Shown here piece by piece: positions 33,601 through 48,800 of a stretch of 64,000 bases of DNA. Made by a program: the position numbers and the translations under genes. Each line of letters opens with the position of its first letter. Within the stretch, counting starts at the first letter, position 1. Below the pieces are notes generated by a model. That model was not told where the DNA came from and ran no database searches. It saw only the letters and a program-made list of their open reading frames with translations. The stretch comes from Saccoglossus kowalevskii (taxonomy: Eukaryota; Hemichordata; Enteropneusta; Harrimaniidae): positions 36,705 through 100,704 of the forward strand of contig NW_003147771.1 in NCBI RefSeq assembly GCF_000003605.2, read 5' to 3'.

Positions 33601-36600
33601 TTTCTTCTTCCTGTTGCAAATGCATTAGTTTGTTGTTAGTACCACGTGACATGCACATTAACATGCAGTTGTTTAGATGATGTTAAAAGAAACCCACCAC
33701 CACAGTGACGTGAACCAGGACTTGAACTTAACGGATGACAACCAATATTATGCATGCATGATATCTGTGGAATAAATTTGTGATATATCGGCTCATATTG
33801 GTTGACACGTAATAAGTGTTTCCAACAGAAATTTGGGTCCGATATAAAGCAAGTAGGTAAGAATTATTTGAAGTTTGATTTGTTTAGATAGTAATAATAA
33901 TAAAAGTATAATAATATGTTAGTCGTTCTTATGAAATCATCTCATCGAAATGAGAACAATACAGTGCCCATGACTTCTACTTCCATTACACCCAAAATCC
34001 AAGCGCCCTATTGCGACGAAATGCTTTTTTGACGCTAAAAGGCGTAGATTGGTGTAAGCAAAGTGGTTTAAAAAAGACAAACTTATTTGGTTGTAAAGTA
34101 GTTTGTCATTTAGATTATAGTAAATTACTAAGAACGATATTATTTATAGAAGGGGCGACTAAAGATCAAAACAATAGCGGCGATGTCACGTGAACGATGT
34201 CCCTTACACCAATTGACGTCACAGAGATATTTCGTCGCTGGAGGGCGCGAACGATGTATAGAAAACAGACTAAGGAGCGAAATTAAATCACTGTTGGTAA
34301 TGATGTCTAACTAGGAGCTGAATTACATTGCTCAATGTAAATATGTTTTTATAGTAATGGATTGGTTAATGAAGTCAGGAAATATAAAAGGGTTAGAAGT
34401 ACGGAAAGGAGAAAGGAACAAATAGTCAGATATTAGTTAGTCAGCTGGAAACTTTATATTAAGTTCAAGTCCTATTACATTGAATGACTTACTCCTACTT
34501 GTAAGGGTCGGCGATGTGGTAGGATATCATCATCTGAATCGGACAGGTTATCAACTGCCCATGGTTCCTACGAAAGTGTATACAAATTTAGCTAATTTAC
34601 AAAAAACGTTTCATATGCTCATTCACGTACGCGTGTCTTGGTAATTAAATTATTTAATAAATTAAATCCATATTTAGCAATTTAAATTCTTGTGTCGCGT
34701 GATGTAAGTGACCAAATATTAACTAGCATCGAGTTGACTTTATAATATTACTTTGCTGTCATGACTACAGATATATGATCCTCATCACACAGCAATACAA
34801 ATGACATTTGACCCAATCGAAGAATGTTTTTTACCAAAATTGTTGCTGTAGACTCAAATACATTGTAGAATTATTTTCAAATATTATCCCAAATAATGTA
34901 TATTATATGAATATTTCATGTTTGAAATAGTTTGTTAGACATTTTACAGTTTTGTTCTTAATTAATTATTTGATTTGGCGAATTCACATTTCAAACCATT
35001 TGAGAACACAAAAAACATATCAACCACAATTAAATCATCCCACGTAATACACACGCACTGTACATCTAGTCCACTACATAAGATATGAATTACTTATGTA
35101 TAATGTAGTTTACCAAAATAAGATATGATTCGCGTTACGTCATTCGTAATCATTCTATGTGGGTTTTTTATCTGGTTGTGTTTTGATTTTGTTATGTGGG
35201 GGAAATGAATACATAAATGATATGATGACGAATGAAAATAAACTAAATACACTATATTAGAAAAATTAAAGCGAGGTGGTCGTCGCGTAGCGCATGTGCG
35301 AAATTTGTGTGTGAATAAATTGTATACGTCCCATGAAACCCATATCGAACACAACGCACCGCGACGACCAACGCCCTTTATCATAGTTATACATTAAACA
35401 TCTATGCATTACACGATGGATGATCTATGTATTGCGATGGAAAAGGAAATAAACTAGTCTTTTTATGGAGTCTTTGCTGCATTTTTACATGTCATATGGC
35501 ATGCTTCAGAAGACATGAAGGTAATACATAAATACTTTCACCAAAGAATCCAATGCAAGAAAACAAAGATAAAAAAAACATATTTCGTTATTTTTATATA
35601 CCGGACTTGTCCAAGGACCCGAACTTGTTTCCTACTTTTTGTATCCTAATGGCATAACAAAGAAAGTATGACGAAAATGATAGATAATATATTTTGTCCA
35701 AACCTCCTTCAGTGGGACTTTTTCTTCAGGCAGCTCTCTCACGATAGTATGTGAAGGCTTGTTGAGATCTTCTTTTCTTATTGCATCTTTATCTATATAG
35801 GAAGATTTCATTTTAAAACTTTACATTGAAAATAGTCATAACAAAATTCTCCTATCACCCTTTAGAGCACCAACTTTTGAAACCAAAATGCATAAATCTT
35901 TTTCATAATTTTGAAAAAACTTTGATATAGACTTGTTGACAGCGTAGCATTATATTCAGTGGTTCCAAAATTAGTAGGTAAATGTCTAGTACCATGTAAG
36001 CATAAATATACCTCCATGCTAGTACTAGTAAATACATGCAAATTTGCATTAAAATGTTGTCAGAAAAAAATATGGTTTTCATAAGTTAAGAGTTGTATTG
36101 TGAACTGTTCAGTTAATCAAAATAGTATACATAATTGTCATCCACCCCTCAAAAAAACTTATTTTCCTCATCTTAAGAAAAACCTTCTTCGCCTACCTCT
36201 AATTGGTTGTCTAGTACCATTTTCCATCTCAGTCATTGGGACATTTTGATAACCTTCTTTCTTCTTCTGCTCTTCTTTGTTTATTTGAAAAGCAGTGCAA
36301 ATAATAGCCACCAATAGAACTACTGCCACGATTACCATAAAAGCTAGGACAACTGAAAAAGAAGCCATCTTAGATATAAACAATCAAATCAAGAAAATAG
36401 CTCAGATAAATCATAGATAAATAAATTATTATTACAGTGAGATAATTCGCATGCAGAATTGTTAAATTAGTTCAAATTTCAAATAAGTCGGAGAGAACAT
36501 TGTAGTTCACGAAAATATACCTATATGCTAATGGCCGTCAAAATCTCGTTAATAACGAGAATAGACTACGAGACAGTGTTTTATTTTCGCCAGTCATCGC

Positions 36601-36859
36601 ATCCACTGTTCCAAATACCATAGTTACATCGATCAAGGCAACAGTAAACACGGTGGTGGAAGATACTCGAACAATATTCAAAGGGCAAAAGATCTTAGTA
36701 ACTATGTGTTTTTTCAAAGGAAAGTCAAGGTGTTAAATAGATAGAAATACCTGTGCTCGATGAAGAGTCAGCTGTCTGTGCTTCTGGAGCAACTGCTTGA
36801 GGTGAAGACAAGTACACAGTTGATGCTGCTCCTACATTCCAAGGTGGGTAGGTGAACAT
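30616..36859 (-). CDS. Receptor exons 29-36: transmembrane helix and acidic cytoplasmic tail
   Basis: Exon 29 is a Ser/Thr-rich stalk. Exon 30 starts with the membrane helix (VVLAFMVIVAVVLLVAIICT, about residues 1569-1591), then a basic stop-transfer segment (KEEQKKKEG) and GYQNVP. Exons 31-34 are strongly acidic; exon 34 (248 residues) carries a Pro-Glu-Gln repeat (31780-32160). Exon 35 ends QRKKKKR, and exon 36 adds RTSRRGSEISQQSQS and stop. The tail is about 480 residues, much longer than typical Caspr or neurexin tails. I do not see the Caspr or neurexin C-terminal PDZ ligand. If intron 35 were retained, translation would stop at once, giving a protein ending KKKKRR. Confidence 0.85.
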
Positions 36860-39800
36860 CTACAAAATATATAATAATAATGTACAGCTGAAACCGGAAA
36901 TTGCTCATGGCACGTACGATGCAAGAGAGGTAATTTACGCTATGTTACCAATGACATGTCAAACCCTTCCGCAAACGATGAATCAAGCTTTCCCCTAGCT
37001 GCATTCAAAATGACTGCATGCTAGGGGCGATTGTGTATAATCATCTAGTCAAGTACTGATGTACATGCCATTTAAGTAAACAGTATAAAATGCTTTAGTT
37101 GTTTCGCCTTTTGATACTTTTGATGTTTTTTTGTTTTTTTGAAAACCACTAGTTACGTAAATAGAAATTCGAGTATGTGTGTACGCTGTTGTTGACTGGG
37201 TCAATGAAGAAATATCAAGAAGATTAAATGGACACTAGGTCATGCATCGTTTCATATCCTCACCTCAGTAGGGGGCATCATAGACGTGGTGGACTGGTCA
37301 GTTGCAAAAGAAAACGGCGCTGTAGTTGGTCTAATGACAGTACAGCTAGCTTCTAACAAATCTCCCTCGACGTCAACGATTGTTGGATCATTTCCTTCCA
37401 ACCCAAGTGCGATTTTGATTGGCTGTATTCCATTGTATTGGAATTCTGAAAAGTCACGGGAAAAACATTTTTTGTTTGTGTGTTTTAGACCATGCACACG
37501 CTATGTACACTGTTTGGTGACGTGATATTTCAGTTGTGTTTTATTGTGTCTATTCAACCTACCTGTACCACATAATACATCTTTTCCAAAGTCACGCCAT
37601 CTATCGGCGAAGTTTATTTGTGACGTAAATATGTGCACGAAATGTCGTTCATAGCATCCAAATTGTTTGTATTTGTTCATTTAGCTTACCCGAGATACAT
37701 CCACTGAAATTTGAAAATGATTTCAAAGGTTGTCGTATCAATTCATTTTCTACACCTCCAATAACTATAGCATCTCTGTTATCAAATAACGCTTTGTCTT
37801 CGTCCACCATTAAGTCCATGATTTCCTTCGCAGTGTTGTCAATCTAGATTAAATTAACAGAAGCATGGGAAATCGTTATTACGAATTTAGTAATGCACGC
37901 AAAAATCATGCTCACCAGACATCACGAACACATAAAAAATAGAGCTACAGACCAGGGTATGGGAGAAAAACACGAAAACAAATGGAACCTATTGAACATT
38001 AAAGTCACACAAATAAGAAACAAGAAATGCGAAGTAGCGTAGATCGACGTCTCGAATATGAAATCACGAAAACAACAGATTTATATGTTTTAAATCAAAG
38101 TTTGGTCATGCTAGAAATACGTATTTATAATCGTTAAACTCACATCAATCACAATACGTCGTTCTCTACGTCGATAGTAAAACCAGTGACGCTTACCATC
38201 GTTGTATGGGCCGGGTAATGGAGCAAGAAATGCTGCAACAAATTAAAACAAAATTATATAAATACAAACTTAAATCAGTTCACGTACCACAAGTTCGTAT
38301 GTGGCACAAACTGACCACCATTATATACTCGATTGGAGTGATTTATAATGATTATTAGAATAGCATTAGAATAAAAAAACTGTGTTATACTTTTATTTAA
38401 CGGAGCACATGTACCTCGCATATGTACCACGTGTTAATAATTGAAGTGATACAAATGTATACTAAACAAATAATAGCTCTAGCAATCTAATTGAAATTGG
38501 AATTGACACTTACTTTCTTGTCCGTAACCAAGATTGATATGTACGAAGACATAACCATCTTTTGTAAGTTCTACAATGATGTATTGGAACTCATCGTCGT
38601 AGATGTCCCCTCTAACATAGGCCATGACACCATACGTGTTGTTGGCAATAAACGCAAAGTCCATTTCATCATAGGCTGGATCATTTGCACCAGGCGGCTG
38701 GATGTACGTGGAGTTGAATGGGTTGAACTCGTAGAGAAGATACATATTGGGTTGAAAATAAGCACCAATATCTAAGAGGAAATATTTTTTAAATAGTATA
38801 GTACATTTTGTATTCATTAGATAATTGAAAACGCATGCGCACTAGCTTTTTTATTAATTTATCTAACGAATACTGATATGTATGTTGTAAACATTTTTAG
38901 TTTAAATTAAATCTTACCGTATCTATCTTTTATCAATATGTAATACCAAACAAAACTTGAATATGCAAAACAATAACCAAATCACTGTTTAAAATGGGAT
39001 GAAACAGAAACACTAACATTTATAACCTTGCGAAGGCGTGCTAGGAATGTACTAGTACTTACCGATTTCACACTGAGCGCCTCGATATAACAGTGTCTTT
39101 GAGCAATCACACTCAAAACTATTCCATTTTTCTTTACAAATACCTCCATGTTTACATGCCGATGGTGTGCAGAATGGAGTACAGAAAGGAAACACTCCTG
39201 AAAAGTTATAAACTTGCATGTTACGTCATCATGCCACAGGATTATTGATTACAATGCAGGAGTTATGAACTTAAAAAGTGGCCCCTTTTTCCAGCGCGTA
39301 TTCAAATTACATGTAAACATTCGATGTATTTTCACGCCTATACGTCGCATGTGACCATAAACCGAGCGACGCTTTCAAGTGCGAACATGCAACTATTATA
39401 GCATAACATGTGTACTATACATTCAATTCTGCATAAGTAGGCATTATACTCATGGTAGACATCCAAACTCTGGTATGCTTATTACTTCGAGGTCATAGAT
39501 CAGGTTCAATGCAGATGGAGACAATCATAAGTCTCTTAATAAAATCTCACAATTTGTTCAAGAATATTCATTTTTCAAAAACTAACCTGCGTTATTTTCT
39601 GTCTCCGCAACTAAACTGAAAGGCACCTCATCAACAAACACTGCTCGCATGCATCCTTCCATTCCCTGTGTGTTGACATTCAGAGGGTCTGTCATGTTTT
39701 GTCGAACGCCTCCAATATATACATATGTGTAAGGAGTGCTGTTTGTATTGATCTCAAACTCAGGCCACACATCAACTGAAATAGGATGATGAGAAACTAT

Positions 39801-42800
39801 GAATTTCTAAAACGTTAAATAAGCAATTAATATAAACGAAAACATGCAGTTTAATATTGCTGCAGTGTAGTATCCGTTTTATATAAAATGAAATACACTA
39901 ATATGCATATGTAGTAATTGTTATTGTCAGTATCAAAACAATCAACACACATGTATATTATAAAGTCATAATTTCATCAAACTCAAATTGTGCTCTAAGC
40001 ACAGCAATTTTAGTTGACAATAAAATACAATTTAATTTATCCAAGTATACACAGTACCAAACAGTTTCATTTTTATGTATTGTTATGATGCAAGATGAGC
40101 ACAACATTCTGCTAGAAAAATCATTTTTATCCAATTTCAACAAGTCTCAATTAGGGAAACAAATAACTGAAGGTCTGCTTACTCAATGATGGATTGGTGA
40201 ACCGGCTCTCTATCGGTATGTAGTCATCAAGTAATACAAGCGGTGTCTGGATGTGAGCAACTTCGTCATTTAAATAGAGAGATGTTTGTCCGTGATTTCG
40301 TATTACTTGAATTCGCTGCCATTCACCGTTACGTATATCTAAAGAATATGAGAGATGATTTATACATACGCTAATCATGGTATGACATGGATACACAAAA
40401 TGACGCCCTCTAGTGACAGAGCACATCTGTGACGTCAAAATGACGTATGCGGGTGAAGGCGATGTCGTTCAAATCGACCACTTTGTTTGGTTATGTAGTC
40501 GTTGGACATCTAATATATAGTAAATTCTCTCTGCAAAGACAATGTCATTGATGGACGACTACAGATCAAAACGATTTCGACAATTTAAACGGCCTTTGTG
40601 TAGCTACTAGTAATTTACATCACAGAAGCGATTCGTTGCTAGAGGGCAGAACTTTAGAAAACATGTAAATTACTATAACACCGTGTTACAAAGTATATAC
40701 AGTGAGGAAATGACACGATTTAACACAAAGACAATCAGCCTGATCTAGAACACAATTCATTTTACAGTTATGGAAATATACTGAATATTGATAAATAAGC
40801 ACTTGTTTCAGAAATGTGAAACTAATTTAAAAGCTCATTAAATTTGAATCAATGCTTCACAAGGCCATAATGCATTACAGAATAGGCTCAAAACAATAAT
40901 TAAAGATTATTCTCTGATAACAGAGATAACGAGTGAGAAGCAGTATTGATATAAACATATCAATATTGTTTCGTGTAACACCACACGTTACCTTAGTTAA
41001 ATTAGCCGCGAATTCAAATGACCTCTTTATCACACGTGTAAACGAGTGAAACTACACGAATCAGAATAGTACTTCTATTGACCATCTCGCGATAATGATC
41101 ACCGAATACAACATATACCATTCGCGGGTGTCTGTCACGTGGTACTTTTGTCTGATTACGTCATCATTACCCGCCATTTGTTGTCCTTGTTCGTGGTTGG
41201 TTGTAACACAATACACCACAACTATCTGCCATTTTGTTGTTCTTGTTCATTAAAACAATTCACATGATCAGCGAGAACTTACCTTGCTCTGTAAAAATCT
41301 GTAAAACATTGATACTCTGGTCGGAATTAAACTTCAATTGCAGTCTATTGCCTCTAAGGAAGGACAGCTGAATAAAGTTACCAAGATAGTCATTGGCGTA
41401 TAATATTAGCAAATCCCATTGCCTTGTTCTAAATTCAAATCTTATGTCCGATGTCAGTGAAGAATCGTCTACAGCATCTATCTTCATAATAGTTTCCTTA
41501 TTAGGAAAAGTTACCATGTCGTCTAAATAATCTTTGGAATGAGGCAAAAACATAATTATTTATTATTCGTTTAAATTATTTTCATGAAATTCCGAGATTC
41601 CATAATCTTAGATGTCGACAATCCAAAACAAAACAAAGTAATATTGGTAGTGGTCAAAATACAATAAGTTCCCATGCTGTAAGTAGGTATAGCTGATGTC
41701 AAACAAAATATTGATAAGAAAATGATTGCACGAATAAAATACAAAAATTAACTATGTGCATGTTCCAGATAGTCGGGATTTGAGGCCAAAGCGTACAGCC
41801 ACTCAATTGAACTTTGCAAAAAATCTACATTGTTGGAATAGGTATAGTAATAGTTCATAAGAACATACCAACAATAAATATGTGTCAATTAATAGCTTAA
41901 GAAGACACAAAAAGAATAAACCAACAAACGGTTACCGACAAAACATAAGTAAAGGAGATGCGGATCTCAGCACACATAGTACCATACACACAAAATTGAC
42001 AAAGCTTTACCCCCAAAAAATACCAAATCAATTTGGCAAGTAATTTCCCAGGCGAAGCTGCTTCCAGTTGTAGTTTTCCAAGGAATGCTGTCTTCAGTTG
42101 ACATATGCCAAGGAAAAAAACGGCTAGATACTCCTCTGTAATCTACGATACCTTGGGAAATGTTTAAAATGAACTGAATGATTGTCTACTTACTTTCTTC
42201 ACAGTTTTGACCACGATGTGATATATCTGCACACATACATATGTATGACCCCCACATCTCTGAACACAAACCGCCGTTGACACATGGGTTTGGATCACAT
42301 GATCGATGGCATCCTGCTTCGATTCCCGCTGAACTGCTTGGTCAAACACAACAGAATATTAGCATTATGAAATAAAATATCGGGTGTACAACAGTGCAAG
42401 GAGGCATACATCGTATTGAGGTAGATGTCATTGCTTTATATGTTTAACGCAACTAGTTAAAATGGTTATAAATGCGATGTAGACATACGCTAACAAAATG
42501 ACAATTCAATTTCATAAAACACTTTGCATATATGAATATTTGACACTATTATCCCTCCAGTATGAGACAGTCAATCTTATTGGCCAAACATGGTCACATG
42601 ATCGTTCGATAATTATTAATATTGGCCTCTCCCATTGTATTTCGTGCCTCTGACGTAATGTTCTGTGTTACTGGCCTCTGATGTCATAAAATTCGGCTTC
42701 GGCAAATAAAAGCCACTTGGGGGTCGATAATTCTTGTTATATATCTTTTTGTTAACTAATCGCATGTTACATAATCGCTACCTGTTATCATTGGTAATGT

Positions 42801-45800
42801 AGTCCTGTAAAGGTATTATTTCTTCATTGATGCTCAAACCACGAATGCATCCGATAAATCCTGGTGTTATTCTAAAATATCCACTGTAATGGAACACAGA
42901 AATCACTCAATACTAAGTGTATCACAATATATTTATACAAGTTATTAAATTCTAAAATGCTCCCAAAGAGTGGTAGAAACTGTATTAGCTTCAGGACAGC
43001 TTTAGAATAGAATAGTATTGTGGATGTATAATCGACAATTACTTATTTCAGTGAATCATATCGTAACTTTAATACAGGTAGATTCCAAGTGGTTAGGAAC
43101 ATGAACGTAACGCGAATACAGCCGATCTATCTGACGCAGATCATTGACTCAACGAGTTGAGGTGTTGAAGCGTTAGCAACCAGGAAAGTGCGAGGCTCTT
43201 AAGAAGCACATGTTTTACCGAGATCTCGTTGAGAACGAGTGGGCCATAATACTTGTACATTATAATACATACCCGCCCATGCCACCAATGAATAGAGGTC
43301 CACCAAATGGTCCAAAGATTTCCCCTTCCATTAATTGAAACCATGTACTTATCATATCCACGGTAAATCGAACATGATATGCATCATATTCAATCCATAT
43401 TTTATGCCAATTGCCATCATTGAGAGGTAGAGTTGGAACAGTCAGGTTAGCTTCTCGTGAGCCGGTGTCAAAGGTGAAATCCACTGATGAACCTGTAAAT
43501 AAAATAGGCAATACGTCACAAACAATTTACTTACAAAAAATGACTTGAATATAACAATGTATTTGCTCCCACGCGTCGTTTCCATAATATTGTCAGAACT
43601 TATAACGTACCATCAATAAGCTCGATTAGAAGTTGCTCCGTCGACTGCCTTGACGGTTGTTGAAAAAGTAAGACAGCATTGTTTTCTAAAGTCCTGAAAT
43701 TAAAACTGATATCTCCATGGTCCCAAGCATCCAGCATTAAAAATCCGTTGTCCGTTCTAAATGTAACTGCGTATTTAGGATCGTAAATATCTGAAAAATA
43801 GAAGGTAGTACACATACTCATAACACACCTTTCTATAAGTCGCACACGCTAGCGACGAATAATTTGTGTGACGTTAATAGGACAGAAAAGGTCTTTCATA
43901 ATACCGATATGTTTGGCTGCAGTCGTCCGTCAACAAGAAATTTACTGTGTTCTGTATAACAAACAGCATCCAAACAAAACACAGTTGTTATTGTTGTTGT
44001 TGATTAGGATGACAATTACATCCACCTAAGTCATATTGACGTAAAATAAGCGCTTGAGGGCACAACTTATATAGCAAGCACGTACGCAGAAACGATATGG
44101 CGTGAAATAAAAACCGTACGTAAATTAATATGAGATAACACGATTCAACTGCCTATGGGTCTTGAATGTAGATATTGGAGGTAGTTGTGTCAATCGACCA
44201 TTTATATTTAATTACGTACTTATCACATCACCCCGAAAGGGTTCATTTTCGGTAAAAATGCATATCGTTTGTAGAATATATTGATAAGAACATTTTACTA
44301 ACTAGATCCGCTGCACTTTAATGAGGAAAGTGACACTTTTGCTTTAGTAGATGCTGAATTGAGTTGTTGCATAAAGATCATTTCTGTTATAGGAAGATAC
44401 GTATCTTTGGTCACAATAGCTTCGTCCTGCTGCCATCTGAAACAAGATGTGTATAATAGGATACCGAATATAATCTTATACTTGTTATAAATGTTTTGAT
44501 TCTAAATCAGACATACCATTTTTATAAATAGCTCCCTCTAGTGGTGGAACGCTTCTGTAACGTCACAGTGGCGTATGTCGTTCAAATCGAACACTGTTAT
44601 GTTATTTGGTCTAGAATAAAGTGAAATCTTCGTTGATAGACGACTACTAGGAACCAGCGAAACATAAGACACCTTCACGTTTGTTTATTTTAAGCTATAC
44701 CAATGGCACTACTTTTTCTAGATCAGTACATCAGTTGATCAGGTGACACATAACAACATCACAGTACATATTCTAACTACAAGAAAGTAGTCCCCGAAAC
44801 ATCAAAACAACAAATACTATTGTGAACTAATGTCTCAATAAAAGTGCAACCATGATAGAATTACAAAATGATCAATGTTATTATATGACCCCATGACATT
44901 CAAATAGTGATGCAATACTTGGATCTAGTAGTTATAGTTTTACTGCACATATATGTTGTAGCTACTTACTTATCGATATTCGAGACACAGTTTTCCGAGA
45001 ATTCAACTTCATTGAACATTAGTCCTCCTGCTGATAAAAACCGTGTTTGATCCCAAAGACTAGAATTATAAAAAAACAACCTTAGATACAAATGACAAAA
45101 AAAAAACAGTAGCACGACTAAAATTATGTCGAAGTTTGAAAGTACTAACCATGTTTTCTATATTTATTTTATGAAGACGCAATATCAAACAACATTATTT
45201 AAACACATCTAAAGTAGTCAACACTATCTATTTTGCTTTATTAAAGAATTAATGTCGAATAAGATAAAAAAGAGCATGAGATATATTCACTCCTTACCCC
45301 AATCATTGATAATTATGCATTGCGTACGGCTAGTTTAAATGGCAACTACATTATACTCGTCGCATGAATTGCATCAAGTGCATTGTAAAGAATTCAATAA
45401 CGCATTCGTCTACATATCTACATATCGATCAACTTAAATAATAATACAAAAATGCGTTTAATACTTACTTGAGGGGGGATTTGTAACACTCGTATGTGAT
45501 GGTCTGGCTACAATTGATTGAATGCTTCACAAAATATACTAAGCTCTCTTCGTCAGCTCCACGGTACGTCAGAACCTTCTTCAGATCTCTAAATTTGTCT
45601 TGTCTAACTAGAGTTGAGGCGGCAAGGTTATGGTCAATTGTCATAGTGGACGAAAAACCTCCCCTGTGATTTTAAACATAAAATATATTATTCGGCATAA
45701 AACGAGCTATAACATACTTTCTATTTTATAAGTAACAGGTGCTGTAACGGTTCAAAATTCTTACCCAAGGTCGCCGTGCATGTCACAGTGCACGTATGTT

Positions 45801-48800
45801 GGTGGTATTGGTCCTACACCATCGGGATCTATACGCCAAACACCGCTGCGATGCTTACCCATGTGGTAGTACTCCTCACAGGAACGACGATATAGCGCTG
45901 TTTAGAAAAATAAACGTTGTTCATTACAAAGAAGAAGGTAATTGTATACTTGTACACCTATTTACGAACTTAATAAAGTAAATAAATTCAGTCTCATTTG
46001 CAGCCAGTCGAGTATTATTCACCAAAATCGTTCCCAAATCTATATCTAGTGCACCACTGAGTATTAGCTGAATATTTAGTTTGAAATCCTGAAAAAGTTA
46101 CAGTAGTTCTGCTTATTTGCATGCACGAGACGGTAACCGCACGCGTCAAGAACACAGCCATAGACCTTAAAAATGTATTTTTATTTAATTTGGTCACCTT
46201 CCAGTGTGATAATTAATAATAGTTGTCATTATATACAATAGTAAATTCTCGCCCACAATGCCTTGCACAAGCAGTAACATTCTTAGTAGTGCGAAATTCT
46301 GCTCGATAAACTATAGCAATATGAGCTCGGCTTGATCACGTGATCTACAAACAATATTCATCATTAATACTCACGAAAATGACAGACAGTTCCATTATAT
46401 CCAGTGCCTTCACAGTCACACAACGTCTCATACCAATCTTGGACACAGTACCCATCATGTTCACATATGTTATTAATGGCACAAATGTCTTTCATGTCAC
46501 ACCCATCAAGTAATAAACCATTGGCCGCACCGCTGGTTATTGTATCCAATGGATTGATATGTATATATTGTAATACTATTCGACGAATACATCCAACGAA
46601 ACCTACAGGACAAAATATGGTACACGTGGTATTTAAAAACAAAATTACTTCAACTGTTTTACTTCTATTCTGTTTTACTCGAGTGAGTGGTTTTCAACTT
46701 GAAGGAATCGGAAATGGCAATAATACAAAAATTACAAAATATTGATTGAAATATCACATTTAAAGAGTCAAACAACATATAATTCCCCCAGATGGATGAG
46801 CTCCACATATGTAGGAGAATGCAATATACAGTTTGTTATATCACTTTTCATTCTCTAGATATTGACTTTTCATAAGTTTTATGTACTCCGCCATCTTGAT
46901 TCTCCAGCAAGGGATTATTTGCAGAGCTCTTTCATCTGGGAGCATTATATTGACATTTTCTTTAAGAGCGGAATGATACAAATTACAATACCTCGTTCTT
47001 GGTTGTGCAGTCCAGCTCCAAGTAATATGTCGGTAGCTGGTTGAAATCCACCTAACTGGATAACTTTCTTTCGGTTGCTAACAACATACACTTCATCGTT
47101 ATCTAGACGCATTGTTACAATACTGAAAAAAATGACCGACGCTGATAATATAGTTCCTAATTTGTTCAATATAGTTTACATAAAATGTTTGTTCATTTTC
47201 AAATAGTCGTCCATGAACATGATGGTTTATCTTGGAATAAAAATATGAGGTAACCGTTCAAAAACGAAATGAACAACGCAAATGCGCATGCGCTTCGGAT
47301 TTACCTGTACGAAGATAATTGGAAGCACATACACACTGGCGTTTCATTTTAAGATAAATCATAATATATTGTTTATTTTTCAAGATGAATTTCCAAACAT
47401 AAATAACGCTAAAAATGATATTTTGATTTACAATTCATATTTGTGTAAGTGAGTATTCTTGACCACGAGACATCAGAGTATCAAACAGAATGTCAGTGGT
47501 GATATTCTCGCCGAATACTCTATATAACGTGTAGCGCAGAGTTTTAGTTGATGCGTATACATCTCAGTGAATAATATCTCTTACTCACCCATCGGCCAAA
47601 GTCATCCTTAAATCGCATAAATGCCACTTGCCATCATTCAGATTATGCCCAGAAAATGTCCAATATGATACTGTGTCATTTTTCTTGTTGACCGATATAT
47701 CCAAGTGTACCTCCATTCTACCTTCAGCTAATTTAAGCTGTAAAGTAAAACAACACGCAATGTTAATATCATCTCAGATTGAATGTGACTTTTGTGTTTT
47801 TAATTGTTTACTAGATTTATATTTTTCGTTTTTCTTGTTAGATTGTTAACATCGCGCAATAATGTATTCAATATATTTGAAAACTCTCATTGGCGTCGAC
47901 TATGCCACTCAGAATGTTTGTGACAAACACTGATACGTCATAAGTTCTCAGCATAAACGTGGTTACGGTAGTTTTCAATTTCGAGAATTCGATCATCTGA
48001 AATTGTAATTTATTATATAATGTATATAAATATATATTTATTGGTATATGGAAAGACGCTCATTCAGTTTGTGGAGAAAAACTTCAATTCGGTGCTGAAA
48101 TGTTTGTCAAAAAGAATAAGACAAAGTATTTGAGGTAAATAAACGACCTGATGTTTGTTTAGCAGCGATTGTAGACACTCGTCAAATTAATGATTATGAT
48201 ATTATGTACCACTAAAGACTAAATAAAAACTAACTGTCATATCATCATTAATAAAAAAAATCTGAACATCAAGAGATTTTTCAAAATTAATCTGGAAATT
48301 AAATGTAGGTATTCACTTACTTTTAGTGTCCCGGCATAACTGGTAGTGTTTCTAATATTGAGAACAGTCACCATGACTAGGGCGTTCCTTTGCTGGGTGC
48401 GGAATTCAAAACTGTAAGAAATGAAATGAGTATTTATATATGTCTATATGTTTATATATGCATCACAATACCATGAACAAACAAACAAGTCATTCACTAC
48501 AGAATTCGATCGGTGCACTCCCAAATGCTCATCAACTGACTTTTATTGATGTCCTTTCGCGACTGGATATGTGTCAGATCGGTGTAGAGAGGACGCCGAC
48601 CTGCAGCCAGTGGCCCAATCTCCCACGCAGAGTTCTATTTCTACGAAATGTGTAGCATTATAATACCACGAACAAACAAACAAGTCATTCACTAATGACC
48701 ATTCGATCACATCTTCGCCAGCCAAGGAACGTTTGTTTCAGGTCACCCCTCCAAACTAACCTGGAAGATTGAACCACTACAGTGTGTATTTAATAGGCTC

